Shown here: positions 44,085-51,475 of the stretch, one piece after another
How positions within the stretch are numbered: the first letter of the stretch is position 1
Layout of the letters: the number at the start of each line of letters is the position of its first letter
Assembly (NCBI GenBank): GCA_964399035.1
Contig: CAYNPH010000009.1
Span: 106,510 to 170,509 of the forward strand
Direction: 5' to 3'
DNA: 64,000 nucleotides
From: WAOL01 sp964399035
GTDB lineage: Archaea; Thermoproteota; Thermoprotei_A; Sulfolobales; NBVN01
Translations under genes and position numbers: made by a program
Notes under the pieces: model-generated
What the model was told of the DNA's origin: nothing
Databases searched by the model: none
Seen by the model: only the letters and a program-made list of their open reading frames with translations

Positions 44085-44822
44085 GTGCATGACTACATCA
44101 CCAACAAGATTACTGAGGAAGGCGCGCTACACTTCACGCTAATAGATCCCGACAAGGCTTGCGGGGAAACGCTAAAGAACGTGCGCAAGCTAGGTAAGTC
44201 CATGGTCGAGGCAGGAACGGACGCGTTCCTCGTCGGCGGATCCGTGGGGGTCTCGGAAAGGGATGTAGACGCGGTGGTTCAGGAACTCAAGGGTCTAGGA
44301 GTCCCTGTCATACTATTTCCAGGAAACATCACCGGGATATCCAGATACGCCGACGCTATACTCTTCCTCTCACTCCTAAACTCAGACGACCCATACTTCA
44401 TCATAGGCGCACAGGTACTCGGGGCACCAATAATAGAGAGATATGGCCTAGAAACCCTCCCCACAGCCTACATAATAGTCGGGTATGGCGGTGCGGCAGG
44501 ATACGTCGGGAAAGCAAGGACAATACCGTACGATCGCCCCGAAATAGGGGCCGCATACGTACTAGCAGCCAGAATGATGGGAATGAAGTACGCATACCTC
44601 GAAGCAGGATCCGGAGCACCAGAACCAATACCACCCACATTCATACGGTACGCAGCCAAAGTAAAGAAGAACCTAACACTCATCGTCGGAGGAGGAATAA
44701 GGACACCCGAGAAAGCAAAGGCCGCCGTAAAAGCAGGCGCAGACATCATAGTAACAGGAACAATCGTAGAGAAAGACCCCGAAAAATGCGTGGAGATCAT
44801 AAAATCAATAAAGAGAAAATAA
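44085..44822 (+). CDS. Geranylgeranylglyceryl phosphate synthase
   Basis: GGGP synthase makes the first ether bond of archaeal lipids, from sn-glycerol-1-phosphate and geranylgeranyl diphosphate. The TIM-barrel motifs LHFTLIDPDK (about residues 14-23), FPGNITGIS and YLEAGSGAPEP (about 174-184), and VGGGIRTPEKA are intact. GTG 44085 gives the usual short N-terminus; TTG 44055 is also in frame and would overlap the Elf1 gene by 20 nt. The 245-residue length is normal. Confidence 0.95.
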   Translation: MHDYITNKITEEGALHFTLIDPDKACGETLKNVRKLGKSMVEAGTDAFLVGGSVGVSERDVDAVVQELKGLGVPVILFPGNITGISRYADAILFLSLLNSDDPYFIIGAQVLGAPIIERYGLETLPTAYIIVGYGGAAGYVGKARTIPYDRPEIGAAYVLAARMMGMKYAYLEAGSGAPEPIPPTFIRYAAKVKKNLTLIVGGGIRTPEKAKAAVKAGADIIVTGTIVEKDPEKCVEIIKSIKRK

Positions 44823-44828
44823 CTAGAA

Positions 44829-44837
44829 CTTATAAGC
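44829..44837 (+). promoter_or_regulatory. TATA box of tRNA-Gly
   Basis: CTTATAAGC lies 25-33 nt before position 1 of the tRNA, the usual distance for an archaeal tRNA promoter. Confidence 0.5.
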
Positions 44838-44861
44838 CTCACCCCGAACAGAAATCATGGC

Positions 44862-44940
44862 GCGGCGGTCGTCTAGCCTGGTCTAGGACGCCGGCCCCCC
44901 AAGCCGGAGATCCCGGGTTCAAATCCCGGCCGCCGCACCA
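44862..44940 (+). tRNA. tRNA-Gly (CCC)
   Basis: The cloverleaf has acceptor GCGGCGG/CCGCCGC, anticodon stem CCGGC/GCCGG and T arm CCGGG TTCAAAT CCCGG, with A73 and an encoded CCA. The 7-nt loop is CCCCCAA, so the anticodon is CCC and position 33 is C, not the near-universal U. There is no intron. The stem pairing leaves no other register. Confidence 0.93.
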
Positions 44941-44976
44941 CTTCACCCATGTTTAAACAGTGTTTATGTGTGAAGT
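44940..44976. terminator. Hairpin after tRNA-Gly
   Basis: CTTCACCCAT and ATGTGTGAAG (within 44941-44975) pair over 10 bp with one mismatch around a 15-nt AT-rich loop. It directly follows the tRNA and may end its transcription. Confidence 0.4.
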
Positions 44977-45057
44977 TAACTGCGGTATGTCCCTGGCGTG
45001 GAACTCCATTATTCCTTGAAAGCTATTAACTTACTTCTCGTGAAACCGCCATATTGA

Positions 45058-45330
45058 TTACGGTTTTGTTGACATAATGACTGCTGTTATGAATATTACT
45101 GCCAGTGCTAGCGTGGCCAGCATAAATGTTTTTAGGTCGTGTTTGATTGCGTGTATTGCAGCTATTGTAGTTAATGATATGATGGGTGTTGCTACTATTA
45201 CTTCTAGTCCATAGTACGTTAATTGCTTGAATGCGGGGTTTAACGTTGTTAGGATTTCTCCTAGTATCGCTATTATTAGTCCGGTGATTGTGCCGTATCT
45301 TAGGATCAGTGATGGTGTTTTGTACTTCAT
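45058..45330 (-). CDS. DUF1634 family membrane protein
   Basis: The 90-residue protein has three hydrophobic spans (about residues 11-30, 40-62 and 68-86). It sits 15 nt downstream of a TauE/SafE exporter gene, the usual place for DUF1634 proteins, so it is probably an accessory subunit of that transporter. The function is not known. The three-span layout and the context are the only evidence. Confidence 0.8.
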   Translation of the reverse strand: MKYKTPSLILRYGTITGLIIAILGEILTTLNPAFKQLTYYGLEVIVATPIISLTTIAAIHAIKHDLKTFMLATLALAVIFITAVIMSTKP

Positions 45331-45345
45331 AGTTCTCCCTCCATA

Positions 45346-46116
45346 TTATGGGGTTATTGATGTAAGTAGTCTTAGGGATGCGTACAGTAGTACAGCACCG
45401 AACACTATTTTCACGTATCTTGGCTTTGTTTTCTTTAGGCATTTTGCTCCGATGATGGCGCCGGGTATTATGCCTAGGGAGAGTAACGTGGCTGTTAGTG
45501 GGTCTGTGAGGCCCTTTGCTAGGTAGACTATTTCTCCGCTGGCTGCGGTGAGGCCCACCATGAAGGAGCTTGTCGCCACCGCTGTCTTTATGGGGAGCTT
45601 CATGATGTATGTCATTATGGGTACCTTAATCACGCCCCCGCCTATCCCGAAGATCCCGGAGGTTAGTCCCGCCATGAATGAGAGGGCAGAGCTTACTGCT
45701 TTACGGAAGGTCGTCACGGCCCTGGGAGTCTGCGCATGGTTTTTCTGTTCGTGAAGTGCCTTCCATATAGTTTCGGCTGATATGTACAGAAACAGTGCAC
45801 CAAGAGCTACCTTGAGCGTGTTTGCTGGTAGTGATAGCGTTACGTAGGCACCTGTTATCGCCCCTAACGCTGTGAGGGGTTCAAGTAGTAACGCTGTGTT
45901 CATGTCAACTAATCCTCGTCTAAGGTATTCGCTTGAGGCTGAGGATGAGGTAACGACTATACACATAAGACTAGTTGCTATCGCAATTTTAACGTCGTAA
46001 CCGAGGGCTAGAATAAGAAACGGTACTAGTAGGCTCCCGCCGCCTATGCCAGCTATAGCTGAAATGAACCCTACTCCAAACGCACCGACTATTATCAATA
46101 TAGGTGTCAATCTCAT
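45346..46116 (-). CDS. TauE/SafE family sulfite/organosulfur exporter-like
   Basis: The 256-residue protein has about eight hydrophobic spans in two halves, each starting with a GIGGG motif: FISAIAGIGGGSLLVPFLIL (about residues 17-36) and GLTSGIFGIGGGVIKVPIM (about 151-169). TauE/SafE proteins move sulfite, sulfoacetate or similar anions. The substrate here cannot be read from sequence. It is followed by a DUF1634 gene. Confidence 0.9.
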   Translation of the reverse strand: MRLTPILIIVGAFGVGFISAIAGIGGGSLLVPFLILALGYDVKIAIATSLMCIVVTSSSASSEYLRRGLVDMNTALLLEPLTALGAITGAYVTLSLPANTLKVALGALFLYISAETIWKALHEQKNHAQTPRAVTTFRKAVSSALSFMAGLTSGIFGIGGGVIKVPIMTYIMKLPIKTAVATSSFMVGLTAASGEIVYLAKGLTDPLTATLLSLGIIPGAIIGAKCLKKTKPRYVKIVFGAVLLYASLRLLTSITP

Positions 46117-46240
46117 GCGCCTTTGTACCTTAACTTATTACCAATGATAAATCACGTCATAACGCTTAACATTATCTGTATCTGTTGTTTTTAGGATGCG
46201 ATTGTAGTGGCATTTTCACATCATTTAGTTGAAGTTTCGT

Positions 46241-47236
46241 TCATATTACATCAGGAGGGACTTTGAATATGTACATCCTTCCCTCTACCTTAGGTAGCTT
46301 CATGATATACTCTAATGCCTCCTTACCGTTTAGCGACTTATCTTGAAGGTCAACCCTAACACCCGTTAACGTACCCTTCTCTATAAGGAATTTTATATTA
46401 ATTTTCCCATCCGAAGACCTCACATTTATATAGAGTGTATCCTCCTTGATATTACTATATTTCCTGCTAACCTGATTTAGTATTTCCTCACCACTCATGC
46501 TAACCTTTACAGTATCAATTAGCTCGGACTTAAGTAAAATCATACCAAGTACTAATTCATCACCCAGTTTGCTGGGGTTCTCTATAATGCTTACCTGTAC
46601 TGGTGTTTTAGTGGATCCATGTACTAGTGTCTCCCTCTCTACTTTCTTAGGGGTTTCTTTAGGCTTAGGTGCCTTCTTGGGTTGAGGCTTGACCTCACGT
46701 CTAACTGGTATTGATGTCTGTTTGGGCTGAGGTGCTGGCGGTCTGATCCCAGGTTTCTTGACCTCCTCAATTTCCTCTCTAGACTTCTGTGCTGGTGGTT
46801 TTTCTGTAGCCTTTCTTCTCTCTTTATAGACTTCGGCAATCATTGGTAGTTGAAACATTATCTTATTCTTCGTATCATCTATGAACGCCGCTATTCCCGG
46901 AGCAAGTATTCGTTCTTTAAAGAAACCCGCCTTAACCGTGACCTTCCCACTTATTATTGTTCCCGCACCACGTCTCTCAACGTTTATTACTATCACGAGC
47001 GTGATAGGGCCTGTTCCCTCAATCCTTATTCTGTTTCTCTCCCTCCTCAATCGTATCCTTAACCTGTAGGTGGAGCCAGATATTCTGAGCGTTACGTAAG
47101 CCTCATTATCGTTGATTAGCTCCATTGACTCGTAGATGGACCACATCGGTATGCTAAGCTCAAGATCGGATAAAATCTCGAGGACGTCTTCAGGGGGGAC
47201 TACTGTGACTACCTCGAATGACCTCTCTATCACCAT
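46241..47236 (-). CDS. Uncharacterised protein, SRPBCC-like N-terminal domain and Pro/Lys-rich linker
   Basis: Residues 1-140 look like an SRPBCC/START-type fold (FEVVTVVPPEDVLEILSDLE, then strands such as EAYVTLRISGSTYRLRIRLRR). Residues 142-205 are a proline-, lysine- and glutamate-rich linker (KPPAQKSREEIEE, PAPQPKQTSIPVRR, PKPKETPKK). Residues 215-331 form a second alpha/beta domain. The layout suggests a tethered two-domain protein with a ligand-binding head. I cannot name it and the neighbours (exporter, cyclase-like gene) give no help. Confidence 0.68.
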   Translation of the reverse strand: MVIERSFEVVTVVPPEDVLEILSDLELSIPMWSIYESMELINDNEAYVTLRISGSTYRLRIRLRRERNRIRIEGTGPITLVIVINVERRGAGTIISGKVTVKAGFFKERILAPGIAAFIDDTKNKIMFQLPMIAEVYKERRKATEKPPAQKSREEIEEVKKPGIRPPAPQPKQTSIPVRREVKPQPKKAPKPKETPKKVERETLVHGSTKTPVQVSIIENPSKLGDELVLGMILLKSELIDTVKVSMSGEEILNQVSRKYSNIKEDTLYINVRSSDGKINIKFLIEKGTLTGVRVDLQDKSLNGKEALEYIMKLPKVEGRMYIFKVPPDVI

Positions 47237-47377
47237 TAATCATCACAGCCCCTGTATATTTTGAAGCAAACAGCTTAAAAATATGAATACAGTCCAAACA
47301 GTTAATGTCCTCAAGTAATTCAAAATCTATTACAAGATACTACACTCTGAGAAAGCCTCAGAAAAATCTTCAATTGT

Positions 47378-48430
47378 GTGCCTAAGTACAAGGTAATTTT
47401 TCTGAGAGAAACTACAAATATGGTGATCTGCGTGAACTTAGTCAGCAAAGTACGTGATATCCTGTGTACTGACGTTAATGAGCGTGGTATAATTAATTAC
47501 CTCTGCGACGCCGTTACTAGTAAATATGGTGATAACCCGCTTCTGCTGGCGAGTGAGGCTCTCACAGACACTATACGAGCTCGAGGCACCGATACAGTCT
47601 TCATTTCCTTCGGGTTTGCAACACCTCCGAATTATGTGCAGGAAACTGACGGAATTACTGGAGCAATATTTCTCGCTAGAGCCCTAAAGAAAATTGGCAC
47701 AACGGTAGCCCTAGTAATTGATGAACGCCAAGATATTATCAACGTAACTAGAGAGGTACTCAACGTAGCTGATTTAAAGCCTATATTCGTGCGAGAGCCT
47801 TACATCAATACACACTGTTTACGTGACCTGTGGATCCCTGTGTTTACCTTAAGGGTAAGGCATGCGTTAATCAAGGGCGATATCATAGAGTTACTCAATA
47901 ATATGCCACCTTCCGTAATATTATTTGTGGAAAAAGCAGGACATAATTACTTGGGAGTATATCATTCTATGAGTGGAATAGATGTTTCACATTACCATTC
48001 ACATGTTGAAGAACTCATTAGCCTTGCCAGAAGTTACGACGCTATTACAATATCTATAGGGGACGGAGGAAATGAAGTTGGTATGGGTGTCATTGAAGAC
48101 ACTGTCAGAAGGGTGGTGCCTTACGGCAATGTCTGCAGATGTCCCTGTAAGGGCGGCATAGCCGCAAGTTCCACCGTTGATTATCTAGTAACATCGGTAA
48201 TTTCGAATATAGGTGCATACGCTCTCGAGCTACTCCTACTTAGGTCGTTTGATAGGTTAAATTACGCACATACTACCGTTGAGGAAATGCTCTGCTTGAA
48301 GACCGCGGTATTTAATGGTGCAGTAGATGGGGTCACCGGGAGATCTAGGCTTATGGTTGACGGGCTATCACAGGATGCTTATAGTGAAGTGTTCCGTAGG
48401 GTGCTTGCTACGATTCTTAATTATCCTTGA
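47378..48430 (+). CDS. D-glutamate cyclase C-terminal-like protein (DUF4392)
   Basis: The core SIGDGGNEVGMG (about residues 226-237), then CRCPCKGGIAASSTVDYLVTSVISNIGAYAL, fits the DUF4392 domain, found in mammals as the C-terminal part of D-glutamate cyclase (which turns D-glutamate into 5-oxoproline). The archaeal role is unknown; D-amino acid removal is only a guess. GTG 47378 or ATG 47420 could be the start. The 3' end overlaps the KaiC-like gene by 10 nt. Confidence 0.72.
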   Translation: MPKYKVIFLRETTNMVICVNLVSKVRDILCTDVNERGIINYLCDAVTSKYGDNPLLLASEALTDTIRARGTDTVFISFGFATPPNYVQETDGITGAIFLARALKKIGTTVALVIDERQDIINVTREVLNVADLKPIFVREPYINTHCLRDLWIPVFTLRVRHALIKGDIIELLNNMPPSVILFVEKAGHNYLGVYHSMSGIDVSHYHSHVEELISLARSYDAITISIGDGGNEVGMGVIEDTVRRVVPYGNVCRCPCKGGIAASSTVDYLVTSVISNIGAYALELLLLRSFDRLNYAHTTVEEMLCLKTAVFNGAVDGVTGRSRLMVDGLSQDAYSEVFRRVLATILNYP

Positions 48431-49857
48431 ATCCTCGAGAGGTTTTTAATGAACTCATCCTCAAGAGGCGATATTGAGCTGAGCTCACTTTCTAGTTCAC
48501 GTATCGCTGAGGGACTCGGCTTTCTGAATGGATTCTTAATGACTTTCACGGAATACTCGCAACATGATTGCGGCACTATCTGTATGACAACGTCGCTCAT
48601 CTCCGCAAGGAGACCTGCTTCCCTAACGTCGTTTCCTCGAGTCCCGAAGAGCCTGAAGGTCACTATCCCATTGGATCTATCGATTGATACAAATACGTAA
48701 TTCATCTGGTTAAATAACTCGACATCCTGCCAAAGTACGTCCCGCTCAACAGTTACGTCTAACACTAACACTATGTCAGGATCATACTCCTCACTCACAA
48801 CTAAGGTTCTACCCATTAGTTCCGTGACGGACATTGTGAAAAGGTCTTGAACATGTATCCTTACATACTCATCGAAATCCTCCCTAGTACAGCCTTCATC
48901 ATCTGCCTTCAGCGCCGAGTATATGTACGTTTCAATAAGTTCTGCTGAGGACGAACTTGTTACTACTAATAACCTTAACTTATTTTTCACCGCCCTACGT
49001 GCAATCATCGTTGCAAACCTTAACGGAACACCTGATCCCGCGGGATACGTCACTAGGATCTGCTCACCTCTAAATATCGGACCTATCACCCTGCTTAATG
49101 GGTCTTCATCGAGTATCGTTAATTTGGATCGAACCTTGTGTTTAGGGCTCCATGTGTGTGGAGGTTTCACTACCTTTATTCCGGCACCTTCAACAATAGC
49201 GAACGGAATTTCACTTACTCTTACACTCCTTCCCCTGAACTTCCTTATCTCGAGCCTTCGTGTGGGTTTCCCACGCTCGCTGAGTAGTTTTGCCACAAGC
49301 ACCACGTCAGCCACGAACTCTATGCCGCCCAAATCAACGCGTTCCTTACCGTAGGGTAAGTCACTTATTAATATCATGGTCTTACGGAGTTCTGAAACTA
49401 CTTTGTATATTCCGGCATGCAGGAAGGATCGGCGGGAAGGGTCGTCCTTAAGGTACCAGAGTATCGGTGTTACACTGTCTATCACTATTAAGTCTGGATC
49501 CTCTTCCGCAACTGCGCGGGTGAGAATATCGACGAACACATCGCACGCCATTTCCCCTGAGAACGTCGGTAGTTCAATGAACTTCAACAACCCCTTACTC
49601 TCGAAGTCCTTGAGCCTCAAACCTAGGTTCTCCATGTACATGAAGTACTTCTCCTTAGTTTCGGATGTGCTGAAGTAAACCACCTTGATGCCGAGTCTAT
49701 CCATGTTACAGGATATTACCTTAGAGGCAAGGGTTGTCTTACCCGCTCCAGGATGCCCTAGGAGCACTATTAAGGTTCCCGGTTGTATTTCCCCTAACTC
49801 GTCATCTAAGCCCGGTACGCACCATCTTAGTGTTTTACTCACACTAATACTCACCAC
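48421..49857 (-). CDS. KaiC-like RecA-fold ATPase, degenerate second domain
   Basis: Domain 1 (residues 1-225) has an intact Walker A GHPGAGKTT (34-42) and a Walker B-like DLIVIDSVTP (about 119-128). Domain 2 (about 235-460) has the same fold outline, but its Walker A position reads YPAGSGVPL, so it cannot bind ATP normally. KaiC-like proteins in archaea are linked to signalling and motility rather than clocks. Start is GTG 49857. It is convergent with the cyclase-like gene and overlaps it by 10 nt. Confidence 0.8.
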   Translation of the reverse strand: MVSISVSKTLRWCVPGLDDELGEIQPGTLIVLLGHPGAGKTTLASKVISCNMDRLGIKVVYFSTSETKEKYFMYMENLGLRLKDFESKGLLKFIELPTFSGEMACDVFVDILTRAVAEEDPDLIVIDSVTPILWYLKDDPSRRSFLHAGIYKVVSELRKTMILISDLPYGKERVDLGGIEFVADVVLVAKLLSERGKPTRRLEIRKFRGRSVRVSEIPFAIVEGAGIKVVKPPHTWSPKHKVRSKLTILDEDPLSRVIGPIFRGEQILVTYPAGSGVPLRFATMIARRAVKNKLRLLVVTSSSSAELIETYIYSALKADDEGCTREDFDEYVRIHVQDLFTMSVTELMGRTLVVSEEYDPDIVLVLDVTVERDVLWQDVELFNQMNYVFVSIDRSNGIVTFRLFGTRGNDVREAGLLAEMSDVVIQIVPQSCCEYSVKVIKNPFRKPSPSAIRELESELSSISPLEDEFIKNLSRIQG

Positions 49858-49950
49858 CCAGTGGGGAACTCGTTTTACTGAAGTTAACTTTATTTAAAAA
49901 TTTTAACCGCGTATCCCTTTTGATCTGTAATGGAAGCTTTATTAACTTCC

Positions 49951-50616
49951 TTACCCACCGAAGGCCCTGTCACCAGCGTCGCCAAGTCCCGGCACTATGT
50001 AGCCCTTATCGTTTAGCTTAGGATCTATTGACGCCGTATACATTACCGCGTCTATTCCTAACTTATCACATACTTCGGATAACCTCTCTATAGCATGTGG
50101 TGTCGTTATGACCGATACAATAGCGTATCTCTTTGCCTTTCCCCTCTCTACGACTTTCTTTAGTATTGCCTCCATAGTTGAGCCTGTAGCGACCATTGGG
50201 TCAACCAATATTACCGTGTCGTCATTGCTTATGTTGGGTATTCTCGCGTAAGATATTTCAACATCAAATCGTCCGTTAGGGGTCATGCCCTTCTCCTCGA
50301 CTCTCCTAGCCGATATTATTCCTTGCCTTGCTTGTGGGAATATCTTAATGAGTCCCTCAACCATGGGCCATGCGGCGCGAAGCACCGTTACTATCACTAC
50401 CTTATCAACACCTTTTATCCTTAGCCCCTTCGCCTTAACTCCTAAGGGGGTCTCCACGTAAATTTCCTCGGTTTCAAAGTCCTTTATCATCTCTAACCCG
50501 AATGCCCTGCCCATCCGAACGAGGGACTTCCTGAATTCTATCTGTTTCGTGTCCTTGTTCCTCAGCACAGTTAGTATCGCTTGAATGTATGGATGATCAA
50601 GAACCTTAACTTTCAA
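49951..50616 (-). CDS. upp: Uracil phosphoribosyltransferase
   Basis: UPRT salvages uracil with PRPP to UMP. The PRPP-binding loop VDPMVATGST is at about residues 139-148, and the C-terminal uracil-binding MYTASIDPKLNDKGYIVPGLGDAGDRAFG is intact. The length of 221 residues is normal. Start is TTG 50616, preceded by GGTGAT. The CBS gene ends 8 nt before it, so both may be co-transcribed. Confidence 0.95.
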   Translation of the reverse strand: MKVKVLDHPYIQAILTVLRNKDTKQIEFRKSLVRMGRAFGLEMIKDFETEEIYVETPLGVKAKGLRIKGVDKVVIVTVLRAAWPMVEGLIKIFPQARQGIISARRVEEKGMTPNGRFDVEISYARIPNISNDDTVILVDPMVATGSTMEAILKKVVERGKAKRYAIVSVITTPHAIERLSEVCDKLGIDAVMYTASIDPKLNDKGYIVPGLGDAGDRAFGG

Positions 50617-50623
50617 TCCAATA

Positions 50624-51007
50624 TCACCTTCCCAGGTGCTCTCCTCCAGAGATTAAATATGCCATTACCTCTATAATATCTCTTAATGAAACCATCCCTA
50701 TAGGGATCCCGTCCTTCACTACGGGAAGGTGCCTTATCTTGACTTCCCGCATCTTACGAACCGCATCAATTAGCGGCTCGTCTGGGTCTGCTGTTATCGG
50801 GTTCTCCGTCATGATCGTGTAGACAGGTATTCCCTTACCTACTTTGTTCTTAGCTATGGCGTAGATCATGTCCCGCTCCGTTACTATCCCCTCGATTTTC
50901 CCCTCTTCACTCACTATCACGACACTGCCTATCCTGTTATCGAACATTAGCTTGGCCACGTCCTCTATGGGGAACTCCTTAGTTGCCGTTACTACGGGTG
51001 TAGTCAT
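50624..51007 (-). CDS. Two-CBS-domain protein
   Basis: The 127-residue protein is made of two CBS repeats (MTTPVVTATKEFPIEDVAKLM... and ...MTENPITADPDEPLIDAVRKM). CBS pairs bind adenine nucleotides and often sense energy state. The usual family start VKDIMT lies across the ATG at 51007, and the codons upstream (encoding RVKDI) have no start codon, so the family N-terminus is a little short here. It precedes upp, hinting at a nucleotide-linked role. Confidence 0.87.
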   Translation of the reverse strand: MTTPVVTATKEFPIEDVAKLMFDNRIGSVVIVSEEGKIEGIVTERDMIYAIAKNKVGKGIPVYTIMTENPITADPDEPLIDAVRKMREVKIRHLPVVKDGIPIGMVSLRDIIEVMAYLISGGEHLGR

Positions 51008-51149
51008 GATATCCTTTACCCTGACAACTAACTGGCGGGCAGGTTTCTCAGCCGTCTAAGGTCACCACGTAATGTTAGAGTAGACGAAAATATTGCTTAC
51101 CTCGAGCGGGCTTGATACGTAACTAGTAAATTAATTCAAGTAGTGAGGG

Positions 51150-51413
51150 CTACGTCACTACCCTAGCAGGTATTCTGCGCACCTCAAAAAATTTCTTCAC
51201 TGCTACTAAGTCACTGTCCCCTAATTCCTTAGAGAGCCTCACCTTAATCACCATCCCCTTGTTTAGCGGGCCTGGCCCACCTTCATAGAAGAACGTTACC
51301 CTCCTCTCACGTGTTTCTAGTAACTCGCTTAGCTGCTTGGTCAGTAGTTCCGCGGTAATGTGCGTGGCTATCTCCTCAATTGTTATTTCGTTTCTTCGAA
51401 TAACGACCTTCAA
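51150..51413 (-). CDS. Small uncharacterised protein
   Basis: The 87-residue product reads MKVVIRRNEITIEEIATHITAEL and then has a TFFYEGGPGPLNKGMVIKVRLSK segment. It is an alpha/beta mix with many charged residues and no cysteines. The start is TTG at 51413, with GAAGGG just before it. It is conserved-looking but I cannot name it. It lies between the CBS gene and the molybdenum hydroxylase operon, all on one strand. Confidence 0.62.
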   Translation of the reverse strand: MKVVIRRNEITIEEIATHITAELLTKQLSELLETRERRVTFFYEGGPGPLNKGMVIKVRLSKELGDSDLVAVKKFFEVRRIPARVVT

Positions 51414-51475
51414 CCCTTCTCACATCCATATAGTATTAACTGTTCTTCAATTGTTTTAAGTTAAAAATTAAGTGC

